33,089 nucleotides of DNA from the NCBI GenBank assembly GCA_965369325.1, contig CBDUQI010000044.1:1-33089 (forward strand). Reading direction: 5' to 3'. Positions 1 through 6,844 of the stretch are shown piece after piece. The position numbers and the translations under genes are program-made. Origin of the DNA: CBDUQI01 sp965369325. GTDB taxonomy: Bacteria > Pseudomonadota > Gammaproteobacteria > Steroidobacterales > JBCBZW01. How positions within the stretch are numbered: position 1 is the first letter of the stretch; each line of letters starts with the position of its first letter. Below the pieces are notes generated by a model. It ran no database searches. It saw nothing but the letters and a program-made list of their open reading frames with translations, and was not told where the DNA came from.

Positions 1-497
1 TCACAAGGACCGATTCGGGGTCGAGCCAATCTGCCAGCTGCTGCCGATTGCCCCCACGACATACTACGAACAAACGGCACGGGAACGTGATCCGAGTTGC
101 TGCCCGGCCCGATATCATCGGGATGAAGCGCTGAAGTCTCAGATCGCGCGCGTGTGGCACGAGAATCAGACGGTCTGATACACCACAGCGATCGCGGTAC
201 GCAGTATCTTTCGATTCGCTACAGCGAACGCCTGGCTGAGGCGGGCATTACCGCATCCGTCGGCAGTGTTGGTGACAGCTATGACAATGCGCTGGCTGAA
301 CGATCAACGGTTTGTACAAGAGCGAAGTGATCAGGAAGCGCGGTCCATGGTGCAACGTCGATCAGGTCGAGTACGCCACGTTGGAGTGGGTCGATTGGTT
401 CAACAACCGTCGCCTGCTCCAACCGATTGGTGATATACCGCCGGCTGAATACGAAGCGATGTATTATCAGCAGCAAGCTCAGGCGATAGCTGCCTGA
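1..497 (+). pseudogene. Broken IS3-family (IS3 group) transposase OrfB, 5' end outside window
   Basis: Remnant of the DDE transposase that cuts and joins IS3-type elements. The first frame (from base 2) reads HKDRFGVEPICQLLPIAPTT, the typical N-terminal HTH_21 region of IS3-group OrfB, and runs to a stop at 176-178. The sequence then resumes in another frame with the HHSDRG motif (second catalytic Asp) and the block with VGDSYDNALAE (catalytic Glu). About 120 residues between these points, including the first catalytic Asp, are missing, so there is an internal deletion near 173-178. A second lesion, loss of one A in the LAET/INGLYKSE region at about 300/301, shifts the rest into a third frame (GLYKSEVIRKRGPW to the stop at 497). 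The protein cannot be made, so the element is dead. The family is certain from motifs; the exact IS name is not known to me. Confidence 0.9.
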
Positions 498-536
498 GTC
501 AAGCCAAAGATCCTCCGGAGAACCCGGGGTGATTCA
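1..536 (+). mobile_element. Partial degraded IS3-group insertion sequence, right end present
   Basis: The element enters from the left edge. Its right end is read as the sequence ending CCCGGGGTGATTCA at 523-536. On the other strand this reads TGAATCACCCCGGG, the usual style of IS3-group terminal inverted repeats (5'-TG...CA-3'). The transposase pseudogene stops 39 bases before this end, as is normal for the family. The left inverted repeat, OrfA and any target duplication lie outside the window, so insertion boundaries cannot be checked. Confidence 0.7.
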
Positions 537-777
537 GTGAAGTCTCAGTATTGGATCTTGGGCGACGTGAGTGATTCTGGCAAACAACCGTTGGCATGGA
601 GCATCGCGCTACGGCTACTCAAGCGACGATTGGACAAAAGGCTTGATCGCCGCCAGCCCCTGCTCTTCATACAGCCTTGCATCCGCTGGTCGTGCTACAT
701 TTCCAGGTGGTCAATGCGCACGGGGTCAACTGATGGACCTTGCATGCTAGGCCATGATGTCTCGTGAGGGGAATGAA
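537..777. other. Gap between IS remnant and rid-like gene, no recognised gene
   Basis: About 240 bases. A 76-codon open frame starts at 537 directly at the IS end, and another frame (about 570-750) reads ANNRWHGASRYGYSSDDWTK and onward to a stop at 748-750. Neither has a convincing ribosome site or a recognisable family. The second frame could be the 3' tail of a gene cut by the insertion sequence, but that is only a guess. The last bases hold the ribosome site of the next gene. Confidence 0.4.
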
Positions 778-1332
778 ATGTACAAATCAATTGCAACCGC
801 ATTAGTCGCCTTGATATCGATAAGCGCGACTGGCCAGGAAGTGAAAACTGACGCAAGAACAGTCATTGAGAGTGGTGGCCGATCGGTGATCTTCACCAAA
901 GATGTACCTAAGGAGCACACCGGTTACGGCAGTCCGTGGCAGTACGCGCACGCGATCCGTGCGGGGGATTTTGTGTACATCTCTGGCGTCATTATCGACG
1001 CTGACCGCAACGACAACCTACCGATCTCAAAGGACCGTTTTCGAGAACGTACGGAGGGTGTCTTCGAAACCATCCAGCGATACCTTTCTACCGCCGACGC
1101 GAGCCTGAAAGGCGTAACGAAAATCAACACCTTCCACATGCTTGACGGTAAGAATACGTCGCTGACCATCGATGAGCAGGCACTAGTGATTGCCGAGACC
1201 AAGGCGAAATATGCAGTGGAGCCACATCCTGCATGGACGGCGGTAGGCACAACGGGGCTGTTCAGCTCGCGAGGTATCGTGGAACTCGAGATGGTGGTGT
1301 ACGCGCCGCTGGACGGGAAGGGAAATCAGTGA
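778..1332 (+). CDS. Exported RidA/YjgF-family protein
   Basis: Rid proteins are small trimeric proteins; the RidA branch hydrolyses reactive enamine/imine intermediates from PLP enzymes. This 184-residue version begins at ATG 778, preceded by GAGGGGAA at about 766-773; an in-frame ATG at 754 lacks such a site. Residues 1-20 (MYKSIATALVALISISATGQ) look like a signal peptide, so the mature protein would be periplasmic, unlike housekeeping RidA. The Rid fold is recognised from FVYISGVIIDAD (65-76), the middle GVTKINTFHMLD (112-123) and the C-terminal IVELEMVVYA (167-176). The catalytic arginine of RidA (Arg105 in E. coli, in PARSCVEV) aligns with Trp153 in HPAWTAVG, so classical imine deaminase activity is unlikely. 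It follows a dead IS element and reads alone. The family is fairly secure; the function is unknown. Confidence 0.8.
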   Translation: MYKSIATALVALISISATGQEVKTDARTVIESGGRSVIFTKDVPKEHTGYGSPWQYAHAIRAGDFVYISGVIIDADRNDNLPISKDRFRERTEGVFETIQRYLSTADASLKGVTKINTFHMLDGKNTSLTIDEQALVIAETKAKYAVEPHPAWTAVGTTGLFSSRGIVELEMVVYAPLDGKGNQ

Positions 1333-1370
1333 TCTAGCCAACTGGTCGGGACGCGGCGGTAGCCGAGGGC

Positions 1371-1390
1371 CTGGCAGTGTCAAGTGCCAG
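1371..1390. other. Small hairpin between convergent genes
   Basis: CTGGCA (1371-1376) pairs perfectly with TGCCAG (1385-1390) around an 8-base loop. It lies between the convergent ends of the rid-like gene and the VOC gene. There is no T-run, so it is at best a weak terminator. Confidence 0.25.
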
Positions 1391-1470
1391 CTGCCGTGAC
1401 TGGCTATAGGGCATCATGCTGAAGTTCTCAAAATACAGTTCGGGAAAAGGTCTCTTAGGTTACGATGTGA

Positions 1471-1875
1471 TTATGCACCAGCGTAGCAAACTGCCTGCAA
1501 CTTATTGCCATCCGGATCTCTGACATACGCCGCATAGTAGTTTTTTGAGTAGCGCTCTCTTACCCCCGGAGGACCTTCGTCTATCCCGCCATTGGCCATA
1601 GCCTCAGAGTAAAATGCGTCTACCTCAGAAGGTGATTCGGCCAAAAATGCAAGGTGCGTTCCATTGCCCCATGTTGCCGGGCGACCGTCGTGTGGTTGAT
1701 AGATATAAATGTGGGGCATTTCCCCGTTCTTGGCATACATTGGGGGCTTTCCTGCAGGCTTTGGTACCCGAGAAAAACCCAAAGGCGTCAGGGCGGCATC
1801 GTAGAAACGAGCCGCTTTTCGTACATCGTTTGTACCTAAAGTGATATGGCTTAGCGCCGGACTACTACTTGACAT
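1471..1875 (-). CDS. VOC-superfamily (glyoxalase/bleomycin-resistance-like) protein
   Basis: A 134-residue single-domain vicinal-oxygen-chelate fold protein. Family features are ALSHITLGTNDVRKAARFYD at the N-terminus (first metal-ligand position His10), GNGTHLAFLAES (His74) and the C-terminal VRDPDGNKLQAVCY. In active glyoxalase-type members the last block usually supplies a Glu ligand (DPDGN.[IL]E); here the position is Gln127, so metal binding may be altered. Length is normal for the stand-alone family, whose members include glyoxalases, dioxygenases and antibiotic-binding proteins; substrate cannot be predicted. The start at 1875 has only a weak GAG-like ribosome site. It lies 75 bases downstream of the metallo-hydrolase gene on the same strand and might share its transcript. 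Confidence 0.8.
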   Translation of the reverse strand: MSSSSPALSHITLGTNDVRKAARFYDAALTPLGFSRVPKPAGKPPMYAKNGEMPHIYIYQPHDGRPATWGNGTHLAFLAESPSEVDAFYSEAMANGGIDEGPPGVRERYSKNYYAAYVRDPDGNKLQAVCYAGA

Positions 1876-1950
1876 TAATCATCTCACAGTTCTTGCTGCC
1901 TAATACTCAAGCTCAATGCGCTTGACAGGACGCGATACCATGTTCTCCCT

Positions 1951-2814
1951 TCACAAGGTATTGACAGGAATTTTCAGAAACGACACGCCTTTGTCGTCCG
2001 GCGGTGGCAGATGACCGGCGCGCATGTTCACTTGCACAGCCGGTAGCAGCAGTGCTGGCATGTCCAGCGTTTTGTCTCGTTCGTTTCGCAACACTACGAA
2101 GTCATTCTCGGTGGCGCCGCGTCCGATATGTACATTGTTTTCACGTTCCTCCGCTACTGTAGTTTCCCACACATACTCTTTGCGGCCGGGCGCAAGGTAG
2201 TCGTGGCACATGAAAAGCCGTGTGTTGTCGGGTAACGCTAACAATTTTTGTATAGAACGATACAACATGGCGGCGTCGCCCCCGGGAAAGTCCACCCGCG
2301 CCGTACCGTAGTCCGGCATGAACAAAGTGTCACCGACAAACGCGGCATCACCTGCAATGTAGGTGACGCACGCGGGTGTGTGCCCGGGAGTATGCAATAC
2401 CCGCACTGTCATTTCACCAACTTGAAACGTATCGCCGTTGAAAAACAGGCGGTCGAATTGCGAGCCGTCGGTCGCAAAATCGGCTTCGGCGCTAAATACA
2501 TTCTTAAACACCCGCTGTACGGACGTAATGTGTTCGCCGATGCCTATCATACCTCCAAGAGTCTGTTTGAGGTAAGGTGCAGCCGTGAGATGATCGGCAT
2601 GGGCATGCGTTTCAACAATCCAATCGACAGTAAGATTGTGATGCTTCACGAACGCGATAATCCGGTCCGCCGAGGGAGTACTGGTACGCCCCGCCTTCGG
2701 ATCGTAGTCAAGCACCGGGTCGACAATGATGCAGTGTGAGCCGCTGGGTTCAAAAACAACATAGCTTATCGTGAACGTCGCCTGGTCGAAAAAGGCCTCA
2801 ATGTTCGGATTCAT
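1951..2814 (-). CDS. Metallo-beta-lactamase-fold hydrolase, persulfide-dioxygenase/Blh-like
   Basis: A 287-residue protein with the metal-binding motif THAHADH (His70, His72, Asp74, His75), a second metal-site block LHTPGHTPAC and the ETHE1-type block DYGTARVDFPGGDA. That last block is a hallmark of the persulfide dioxygenase and beta-lactamase-hydrolase-like (Blh) branch, which oxidises glutathione persulfide to sulfite using one Fe(II). A further conserved segment CHDYLAPGRKEYVWETTV follows. Unlike some Blh proteins there is no fused rhodanese or phosphatase domain. No signal peptide is seen, so it should be cytoplasmic. A sulfur-oxidising role is inferred from the family. A TauE/SafE permease, a family that includes sulfite exporters, lies about 4 kb away but is not in the same operon. 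The ribosome site before ATG 2814 is weak. Confidence 0.8.
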   Translation of the reverse strand: MNPNIEAFFDQATFTISYVVFEPSGSHCIIVDPVLDYDPKAGRTSTPSADRIIAFVKHHNLTVDWIVETHAHADHLTAAPYLKQTLGGMIGIGEHITSVQRVFKNVFSAEADFATDGSQFDRLFFNGDTFQVGEMTVRVLHTPGHTPACVTYIAGDAAFVGDTLFMPDYGTARVDFPGGDAAMLYRSIQKLLALPDNTRLFMCHDYLAPGRKEYVWETTVAEERENNVHIGRGATENDFVVLRNERDKTLDMPALLLPAVQVNMRAGHLPPPDDKGVSFLKIPVNTL

Positions 2815-2853
2815 AGAGATACTCGGTTACTTGACGCTGGTAACGTCATGCGA

Positions 2854-2881
2854 CTAGCCAAGCAGCCCCACGTGGGGCTAG
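2854..2881. terminator. Palindromic hairpin at the end of the SpoIIAA-like gene
   Basis: AGCCCCACGTGGGGCT (2864-2879) is a perfect 16-base palindrome; an alternative pairing of CTAGCC (2854-2859) with GGCTAG (2876-2881) is also possible. It overlaps the stop codon of the minus-strand SpoIIAA-like gene. A clear T-run is missing, so terminator function is tentative. Confidence 0.4.
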
Positions 2882-3243
2882 CTGTTGAGCCATTGCTCGG
2901 CCTGTTCTGTTTCGTCGAGATCAAACCCCTTGATTGTCAAGCCTGGAATGAGTGCACCCTCGATCTCACTCACATTCTGTACCCAATCTTTTTCCGCCAA
3001 CACCGCTGCTCGGTCAAATTTGTTAATAAATTTGAACATTGCAGGCAAACGAGACAGCTCAACCGCGATCGCGCCTAAGGTGGGTAGTTTGAAGTCGTTT
3101 ACGCGATACAACATCTTTCCGTGCGCTATTCCTTCCGATTGCTGGACCAGTTTATCCAACGCCGACCTCATATCGTCACTGTCGAGTTTTCCGCCGAAAG
3201 TAATGTCGAGTCTGTTTAAGCCGTTTCGGGTAACTTCGAACAT
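2878..3243 (-). CDS. SpoIIAA-like (STAS/Sec14-like) domain protein
   Basis: A 121-residue cytoplasmic protein. I start it at ATG 3243 (MFEVTRNGLNRLDITFGGKL), because AAGGAG lies 7 bases upstream of that ATG; a longer frame from 3273 has no such site. The sequence fits the SpoIIAA-like family (Pfam SpoIIAA-like/DUF3478). Members have an N-terminal beta hairpin, then alternating strands and helices: KLDSDDMRSALDKLVQQ, HGKMLYRVNDFKLP, the helix before KFINKFDRAAVLAEKDWVQ, and IKGFDLDETEQAEQWL at the end. These proteins are usually 115-130 residues and of unknown function, possibly lipid or ligand binding. It is followed on the same strand by the metallo-hydrolase gene after about 60 bases. Confidence 0.75.
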   Translation of the reverse strand: MFEVTRNGLNRLDITFGGKLDSDDMRSALDKLVQQSEGIAHGKMLYRVNDFKLPTLGAIAVELSRLPAMFKFINKFDRAAVLAEKDWVQNVSEIEGALIPGLTIKGFDLDETEQAEQWLNS

Positions 3244-3273
3244 GCTAACTCTCCTTGATTGTCTCAAAGGCAC

Positions 3274-3507
3274 TCATGTCGTTCACAAACGCCCATTTGT
3301 TGTGTGGGCGCGCCAAAATCTGCCGATCAGTAACATACGAATCGATTTTGGCATGAGAAAACAAGGGCCACCATTCGTACTTGGCGTACACTGTTACGGA
3401 TATCCACGATGGACTCATCGCGCTTAGTTCAGATAAGTACGTTTAGCCTGGCAGGACATCCGCGAGCAACGGTGACGGCCTTGCCTGAGCATCCCTGACG
3501 TTAAGGA
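3274..3507. other. Intergenic stretch, nothing recognised
   Basis: About 230 bases between the SpoIIAA-like gene and the dihydroorotate-dehydrogenase-like gene, both minus strand. An open frame on the plus strand passes through but is the shadow of the neighbouring gene. No convincing repeat, promoter or RNA was seen. Confidence 0.4.
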
Positions 3508-4503
3508 TCAGACCCCGCGGTAACTGCGTAGTTCGGTGATGTAGTTGGCGCGCTCCAGCGCGGCCGGGGCTTGCAAATTAGCGTGGCTCATGTGGCCGCG
3601 CGCGTCGTCAACGGCATCGAAACGGTGCTCGTTAAGCCATGCCTCCAACTCAGAACGCATTTGTACCAGGTATTCTACGCCGTTGGTCAACACTGCAGAG
3701 GCGGTCATTGCGACTTGTGCACCGGCCAGTATGGCCTTCAAGGCATCCAGGCCGCTATGAACACCACCGGTGATGGCAAGGTCGCAGTCAAGGGTTGGGT
3801 GCAGGATGGCGGTCCAGCGCAGGCGCAACCGCAGTTCGGCATGGGTGCTCAACTCAAGGCTTGGCGTTACCGTTTTGGTGTCGGGGTCGAAGTCGGGCTG
3901 ATAGAAGCGGTTAAACAACACCAACGCATCAGCGCCGGCCTCCCGTAGTCGTCGCGCCATGTTTGGCAAGGAACTGAAGTAGGGGCTGAGTTTAACGGCG
4001 ATGGGGATATGCACTTCACGCCGAACTGCTTCTACCAGGGTCAGAAAGCGGCGCTCCAACTCCATGCCACTGGTACGCGGATCGGTGGGCAGATAGTACA
4101 AATTCAATTCAAGCGCGGCAGCCCCTGCCGACTGCAGCAGACGTGCATAGCGGGTCCAGCCGCCTGCGGATGTGCCGTTGAGGCTGGCAATCACCGGAAT
4201 CTCGAGTGATTCTTGGGCTTCGTTGAGCAGCATCAGGTAGCCGGCGGCGCCATGGTTATAGTCATCCAACTCGGGCAGATGCCGCAACGCAGGGGGAATC
4301 GGCACCTTCGCTACGCTGGCTGGATCTGAGTCAATACCCAGTTGAGTCACTTGCTCCTCGAACAGAGAAGGCAATATCACGGCGCCTGCACCAGCGTCCT
4401 GCATGGCAGACAGCTTGTCGATATCCGCGCATAACGGGTTAGACGAGACCACCAGCGGGCTGCGCAGCGTCATACCTAGGTAGCGGGTGCTCATGTCCGG
4501 CAT
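3508..4503 (-). CDS. Dihydroorotate-dehydrogenase-like flavoprotein
   Basis: A 331-residue TIM-barrel protein of the DHOD-like group. Visible landmarks are MSTRYLGMTLRSPLVVSSNP at the N-terminus (substrate/FMN loop), IASLNGTSAGGWTRYA, ALELNLYYLPTD, IAVKLSPYFSSLPNMARRL, LVLFNRFYQPDFD and the FMN-phosphate block ITGGVHSGLDALKAILAGAQVAMTASAVL. True class 1A enzymes carry a catalytic Cys in the loop corresponding to ALELNLYYLP; none is present, so pyrimidine synthesis is doubtful. This subgroup is generally of unknown function and in other bacteria often accompanies pyruvate:ferredoxin oxidoreductase, which is not seen here. The start at 4503 is supported by GAGG about 8 bases upstream; an in-frame ATG at 4494 is the alternative. 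Confidence 0.85.
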   Translation of the reverse strand: MPDMSTRYLGMTLRSPLVVSSNPLCADIDKLSAMQDAGAGAVILPSLFEEQVTQLGIDSDPASVAKVPIPPALRHLPELDDYNHGAAGYLMLLNEAQESLEIPVIASLNGTSAGGWTRYARLLQSAGAAALELNLYYLPTDPRTSGMELERRFLTLVEAVRREVHIPIAVKLSPYFSSLPNMARRLREAGADALVLFNRFYQPDFDPDTKTVTPSLELSTHAELRLRLRWTAILHPTLDCDLAITGGVHSGLDALKAILAGAQVAMTASAVLTNGVEYLVQMRSELEAWLNEHRFDAVDDARGHMSHANLQAPAALERANYITELRSYRGV

Positions 4504-4556
4504 GTGTTTTTCCTCGTACGCCGATATTCTCGATGGCTATCATTGGGGAATCGCAT

Positions 4557-4571
4557 GCCTGAGTATCAGGC
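4557..4571. other. Short perfect hairpin GCCTGA-GTA-TCAGGC
   Basis: A 6-bp stem with a 3-base loop, downstream of the doubtful minus-strand CxxCH ORF and upstream of the dihydroorotate-dehydrogenase-like gene. There is no T-run. It could be a weak terminator or an operator. Confidence 0.25.
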
Positions 4572-4606
4572 CCGTCCCCAGCGCTCGTAAATACGTAGTT
4601 GCCACA

Positions 4607-4876
4607 TCAACGGCCGGCAAAGAAGTCCAGGATTTCATTCTCATGACAATCCCCGCAGCTTATTTGAGTGCCTGCCGGAACCAGCACGAAGTCCTGATTC
4701 TCTGCACACAACCGGCCTCGGTCCTTGCATTCGAGCAAACGGGGCTTTGCGGTCTTTGATAGCATGGTGCCGCGGCCATCGATGCCATGGCAGCTTTCAT
4801 GACGCAAATCTACCCACGCGTTCTGGAGCGCGGCGGGCGTGCTGTGCTCAGCCCGCCGGGCGATGCGCTCCGCCAT
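4607..4876 (-). CDS. Possible small Cys-rich protein with a CxxCH heme motif (doubtful)
   Basis: An open frame of 89 codons if started at ATG 4876; it is open up to 5002, which would overlap the divergent M24 gene. The C-terminal part carries CGDCH, a textbook CxxCH heme-attachment motif, and upstream ESCHGIDGRGT resembles the CHGxDGRGT loop of class I cytochromes c, but with His where the first Cys of CxxCH should be. There are five Cys in the last 60 residues. No signal peptide is visible from either start, which argues against a periplasmic cytochrome unless the N-terminus is lost. The ribosome site is poor. It may be a real small protein, a decayed cytochrome c, or chance. It fills most of the otherwise empty 4504-4994 interval. 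Confidence 0.35.
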   Translation of the reverse strand: MAERIARRAEHSTPAALQNAWVDLRHESCHGIDGRGTMLSKTAKPRLLECKDRGRLCAENQDFVLVPAGTQISCGDCHENEILDFFAGR

Positions 4877-4994
4877 TCCCAGGCGCAGCCGACTGAGACC
4901 GGACTGGTACGTATACGTCGCGGAGGAGGGTAAACAGACCGCAGCACCGACACCGTGTATCCTTGCCCGCACACAGGGGTAGGGTGAACCGTTT

Positions 4995-6251
4995 ATGAGC
5001 ACTTATGACTGGCACGCCAATCGGGCGGGCCTCGCCACGTTGGATTTGCTTGAACGAGCGCCGGAATCGTTAGGAATCGATCTGGCAGCGGTGCGCACCT
5101 ATCGCTGTGCGCGCGTGCGCAGTGAGATGCGTGCGCGGGGTATCGCTGCGGTTATCTTGTCCGATCCGGTGAATATTCGCTACGCTACCGGCACGCGCAA
5201 CATGCAGGTGTTCTGCGCGCGCAATACCCCTTCGCGCTACCTTCTGCTCACCGAGCACCGCAGTATTCTGTTTGAGTTCACTGGCTGCGAGCACCTGGCC
5301 GAAGGGTTCGAGACGGTGGATGAGGTGAGGCCGGCGTTCACCGCCAGTTTTGTGGCGGCTGGCCCGGACATCAAACAACGTGAGCAGCAGTGGGCCAGGG
5401 CGATGGGGAATGAGCTCACCATATTAGTCGGGGCGGGCGCAGTGGTGGGGATAGAGCGTATGAACGCGGGCAGCGTCCTGGCCCTGGCTGCGCTCGGGTT
5501 CAACCTGGTGGATGCGCAAGAGCCGGTCGAGATGGCGCGCGCGATCAAGTCGGCGGAAGAGATCAAGTGTGTTCGCGCGTCGTTACGGGCTACAGAAAAA
5601 GCCGTACTCAAACTGCGCGAGGCGATCCAGCCGGGGCAAACGGAAAGTGAACTCTGGTCGGTGCTGCACCGATCGGTGATCGCACAGAACGCGGACTATT
5701 GTGAGACTCGCCTACTCAATTCCGGCCCCCGCACCAACCCCTGGTTTCAGGAGGCGAGCAGCAAGGTGATCGGCTACAACGAGTTGATCGCCTTGGATGC
5801 CGATGTGGTGGGCTGTCATGGCTATTACGCCGATTTCTCGCGCACCTTTCACTCGGGGCCGGATACGCCTACGGACGCGCAGAAACAGTTGTATCGCATC
5901 GCCCACGAGCAGGTGTATCACAACATGGAGCTCATTCAACCCGGGATGAGTTTTCGCGAGTACGCTGAGCGCGCCTGGGATATCCCCTCGGCGTACTTCG
6001 CCAACCGTTATTACCTGTCCGCCCACGGGTGTGGGATGACTGGCGAGTACCCGTATCTGTATCACCGGGCGGACTTCCCAGATGCCGGTTACGATGGTGA
6101 GCTGATGCCCGGTATGAGCATTTGCGTCGAAAGCTACATTGGTGAGGAAGGCGGTGAGGAGGGCGTGAAGCTGGAGCAGCAGGTGCTGGTGACCGACAGC
6201 GGCAACGAGTTGTTGTCTCGGTTCCCGTTCGAAAACTCGCTGCTGGACTAA
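4995..6251 (+). CDS. M24-fold DddP-like protein (DMSP-lyase family homologue)
   Basis: A 418-residue protein with an N-terminal creatinase-like domain (about 1-185) and a C-terminal pita-bread M24 domain (about 186-418). M24 includes Xaa-Pro aminopeptidases, creatinase and DddP, the iron-dependent lyase that cleaves dimethylsulfoniopropionate to DMS and acrylate. Similarity to DddP is strong from memory: RYATGTRNMQ, RLLNSGPRTNPWFQE, EGVKLEQQVLV and the PFENSLLD end. The metal ligands are Asp268, Asp270, Asp280, His344, Glu379 and Glu394, each exactly 27 below the DddP ligands as I recall them (295, 297, 307, 371, 406, 421); Tyr339 matches Tyr366. The DddP catalytic base, recalled as Asp377, would be Gly350 here. 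Peptidase, lyase or another hydrolase are all possible. The ribosome site AGGGTGA is 7 bases before ATG 4995. Confidence 0.75.
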   Translation: MSTYDWHANRAGLATLDLLERAPESLGIDLAAVRTYRCARVRSEMRARGIAAVILSDPVNIRYATGTRNMQVFCARNTPSRYLLLTEHRSILFEFTGCEHLAEGFETVDEVRPAFTASFVAAGPDIKQREQQWARAMGNELTILVGAGAVVGIERMNAGSVLALAALGFNLVDAQEPVEMARAIKSAEEIKCVRASLRATEKAVLKLREAIQPGQTESELWSVLHRSVIAQNADYCETRLLNSGPRTNPWFQEASSKVIGYNELIALDADVVGCHGYYADFSRTFHSGPDTPTDAQKQLYRIAHEQVYHNMELIQPGMSFREYAERAWDIPSAYFANRYYLSAHGCGMTGEYPYLYHRADFPDAGYDGELMPGMSICVESYIGEEGGEEGVKLEQQVLVTDSGNELLSRFPFENSLLD

Positions 6252-6453
6252 CGCTAGGAGCGCATCGCGCCCACGATGCGTCGCCGCTTCGTCTAGCACG
6301 AGCTGCCATCGCTCCAGCTACGTTGGTGAGGGCCCGGTCCGTTTGTCGCAACGCGCGGTCGGTTCGTCGTGTCCGCTGCCACGTTTGTCGTGCGTCCCCA
6401 GAAGAGCAATCATACTTGCGACTCATATACCGGTTGTTGTGCGGGAGAGATCG
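6252..6453. other. Intergenic stretch with a hairpin after the M24 gene
   Basis: About 200 bases. CGCATCG (6261-6267) pairs with CGATGCG (6274-6280) around a 6-base loop, just after the M24 stop; no T-run follows, so terminator function is uncertain. Nothing else is recognised until the ribosome site GGGAGAGA at 6442-6449. Confidence 0.35.
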
Positions 6454-6831
6454 ATGTCAAAGCCTCTTATCATCACGTTGCTGGCCATTGTTGCCGCTTG
6501 CGCACCCGCTGAGCCGGAAAAGCACACCACCTCGCTAAGCGTGAACCTTGCCCGCACCTCGCAGTTGCTCGGAGCGATGGATGTGCTGCTGGACAACCGT
6601 ATCGATGTCGCCGCACTGGAGGCAATGACGCAATCGGTGCCAATGGACGAGGAGAAGCAGCAGGTGCTATCCGTTACCTTCAACGGCGCTAGCACGGAGC
6701 TCTTTTACCACGTATGGCGCGAGCAGATCGATTGGGTGCACCTGTACCTGTCGTCCCCGTCCGAGGGTTTGATCGATGCGATCAATCTTGCGGCCACCGA
6801 CTATGTGTTGCCGGCGACCGGGGATCACTAG
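6454..6831 (+). CDS. Small predicted lipoprotein, function unknown
   Basis: A 125-residue protein started at ATG 6454, 4 bases after GGGAGAGA; a longer frame from 6343 is less likely because it would bury the signal sequence. Residues 1-16 (MSKPLIITLLAIVAAC) form a short type II signal with a lipobox V-A-A-C at Cys16, followed by APAEPEK, so it is expected to be lipidated and membrane-bound. The remaining 100 residues are acidic and probably alpha/beta (LLGAMDVLLDNRIDVAALEAM, then LSVTFNGASTELFYHVWREQIDWVHLYLSS). I do not recognise a family. It ends just before the convergent TauE-like gene (13-base gap). It could belong functionally with the M24 protein upstream, but a 200-base gap separates them. 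Confidence 0.7.
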   Translation: MSKPLIITLLAIVAACAPAEPEKHTTSLSVNLARTSQLLGAMDVLLDNRIDVAALEAMTQSVPMDEEKQQVLSVTFNGASTELFYHVWREQIDWVHLYLSSPSEGLIDAINLAATDYVLPATGDH

Positions 6832-6844
6832 CCGCGAATGATCG

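Noticed and set aside
131..548. Repeated TGAAGTCTCAG at 132-142 and 538-548 considered as an IS-related duplication
   Set aside because: Only 11 bases; one copy is inside transposase coding sequence, the other just outside the end; probably chance.
5712..6426. Long antisense frames (195 and 164 codons) opposite the M24 gene
   Set aside because: GC-rich shadow frames of a strongly supported gene; Arg/His/Ala-rich composition with no domain.
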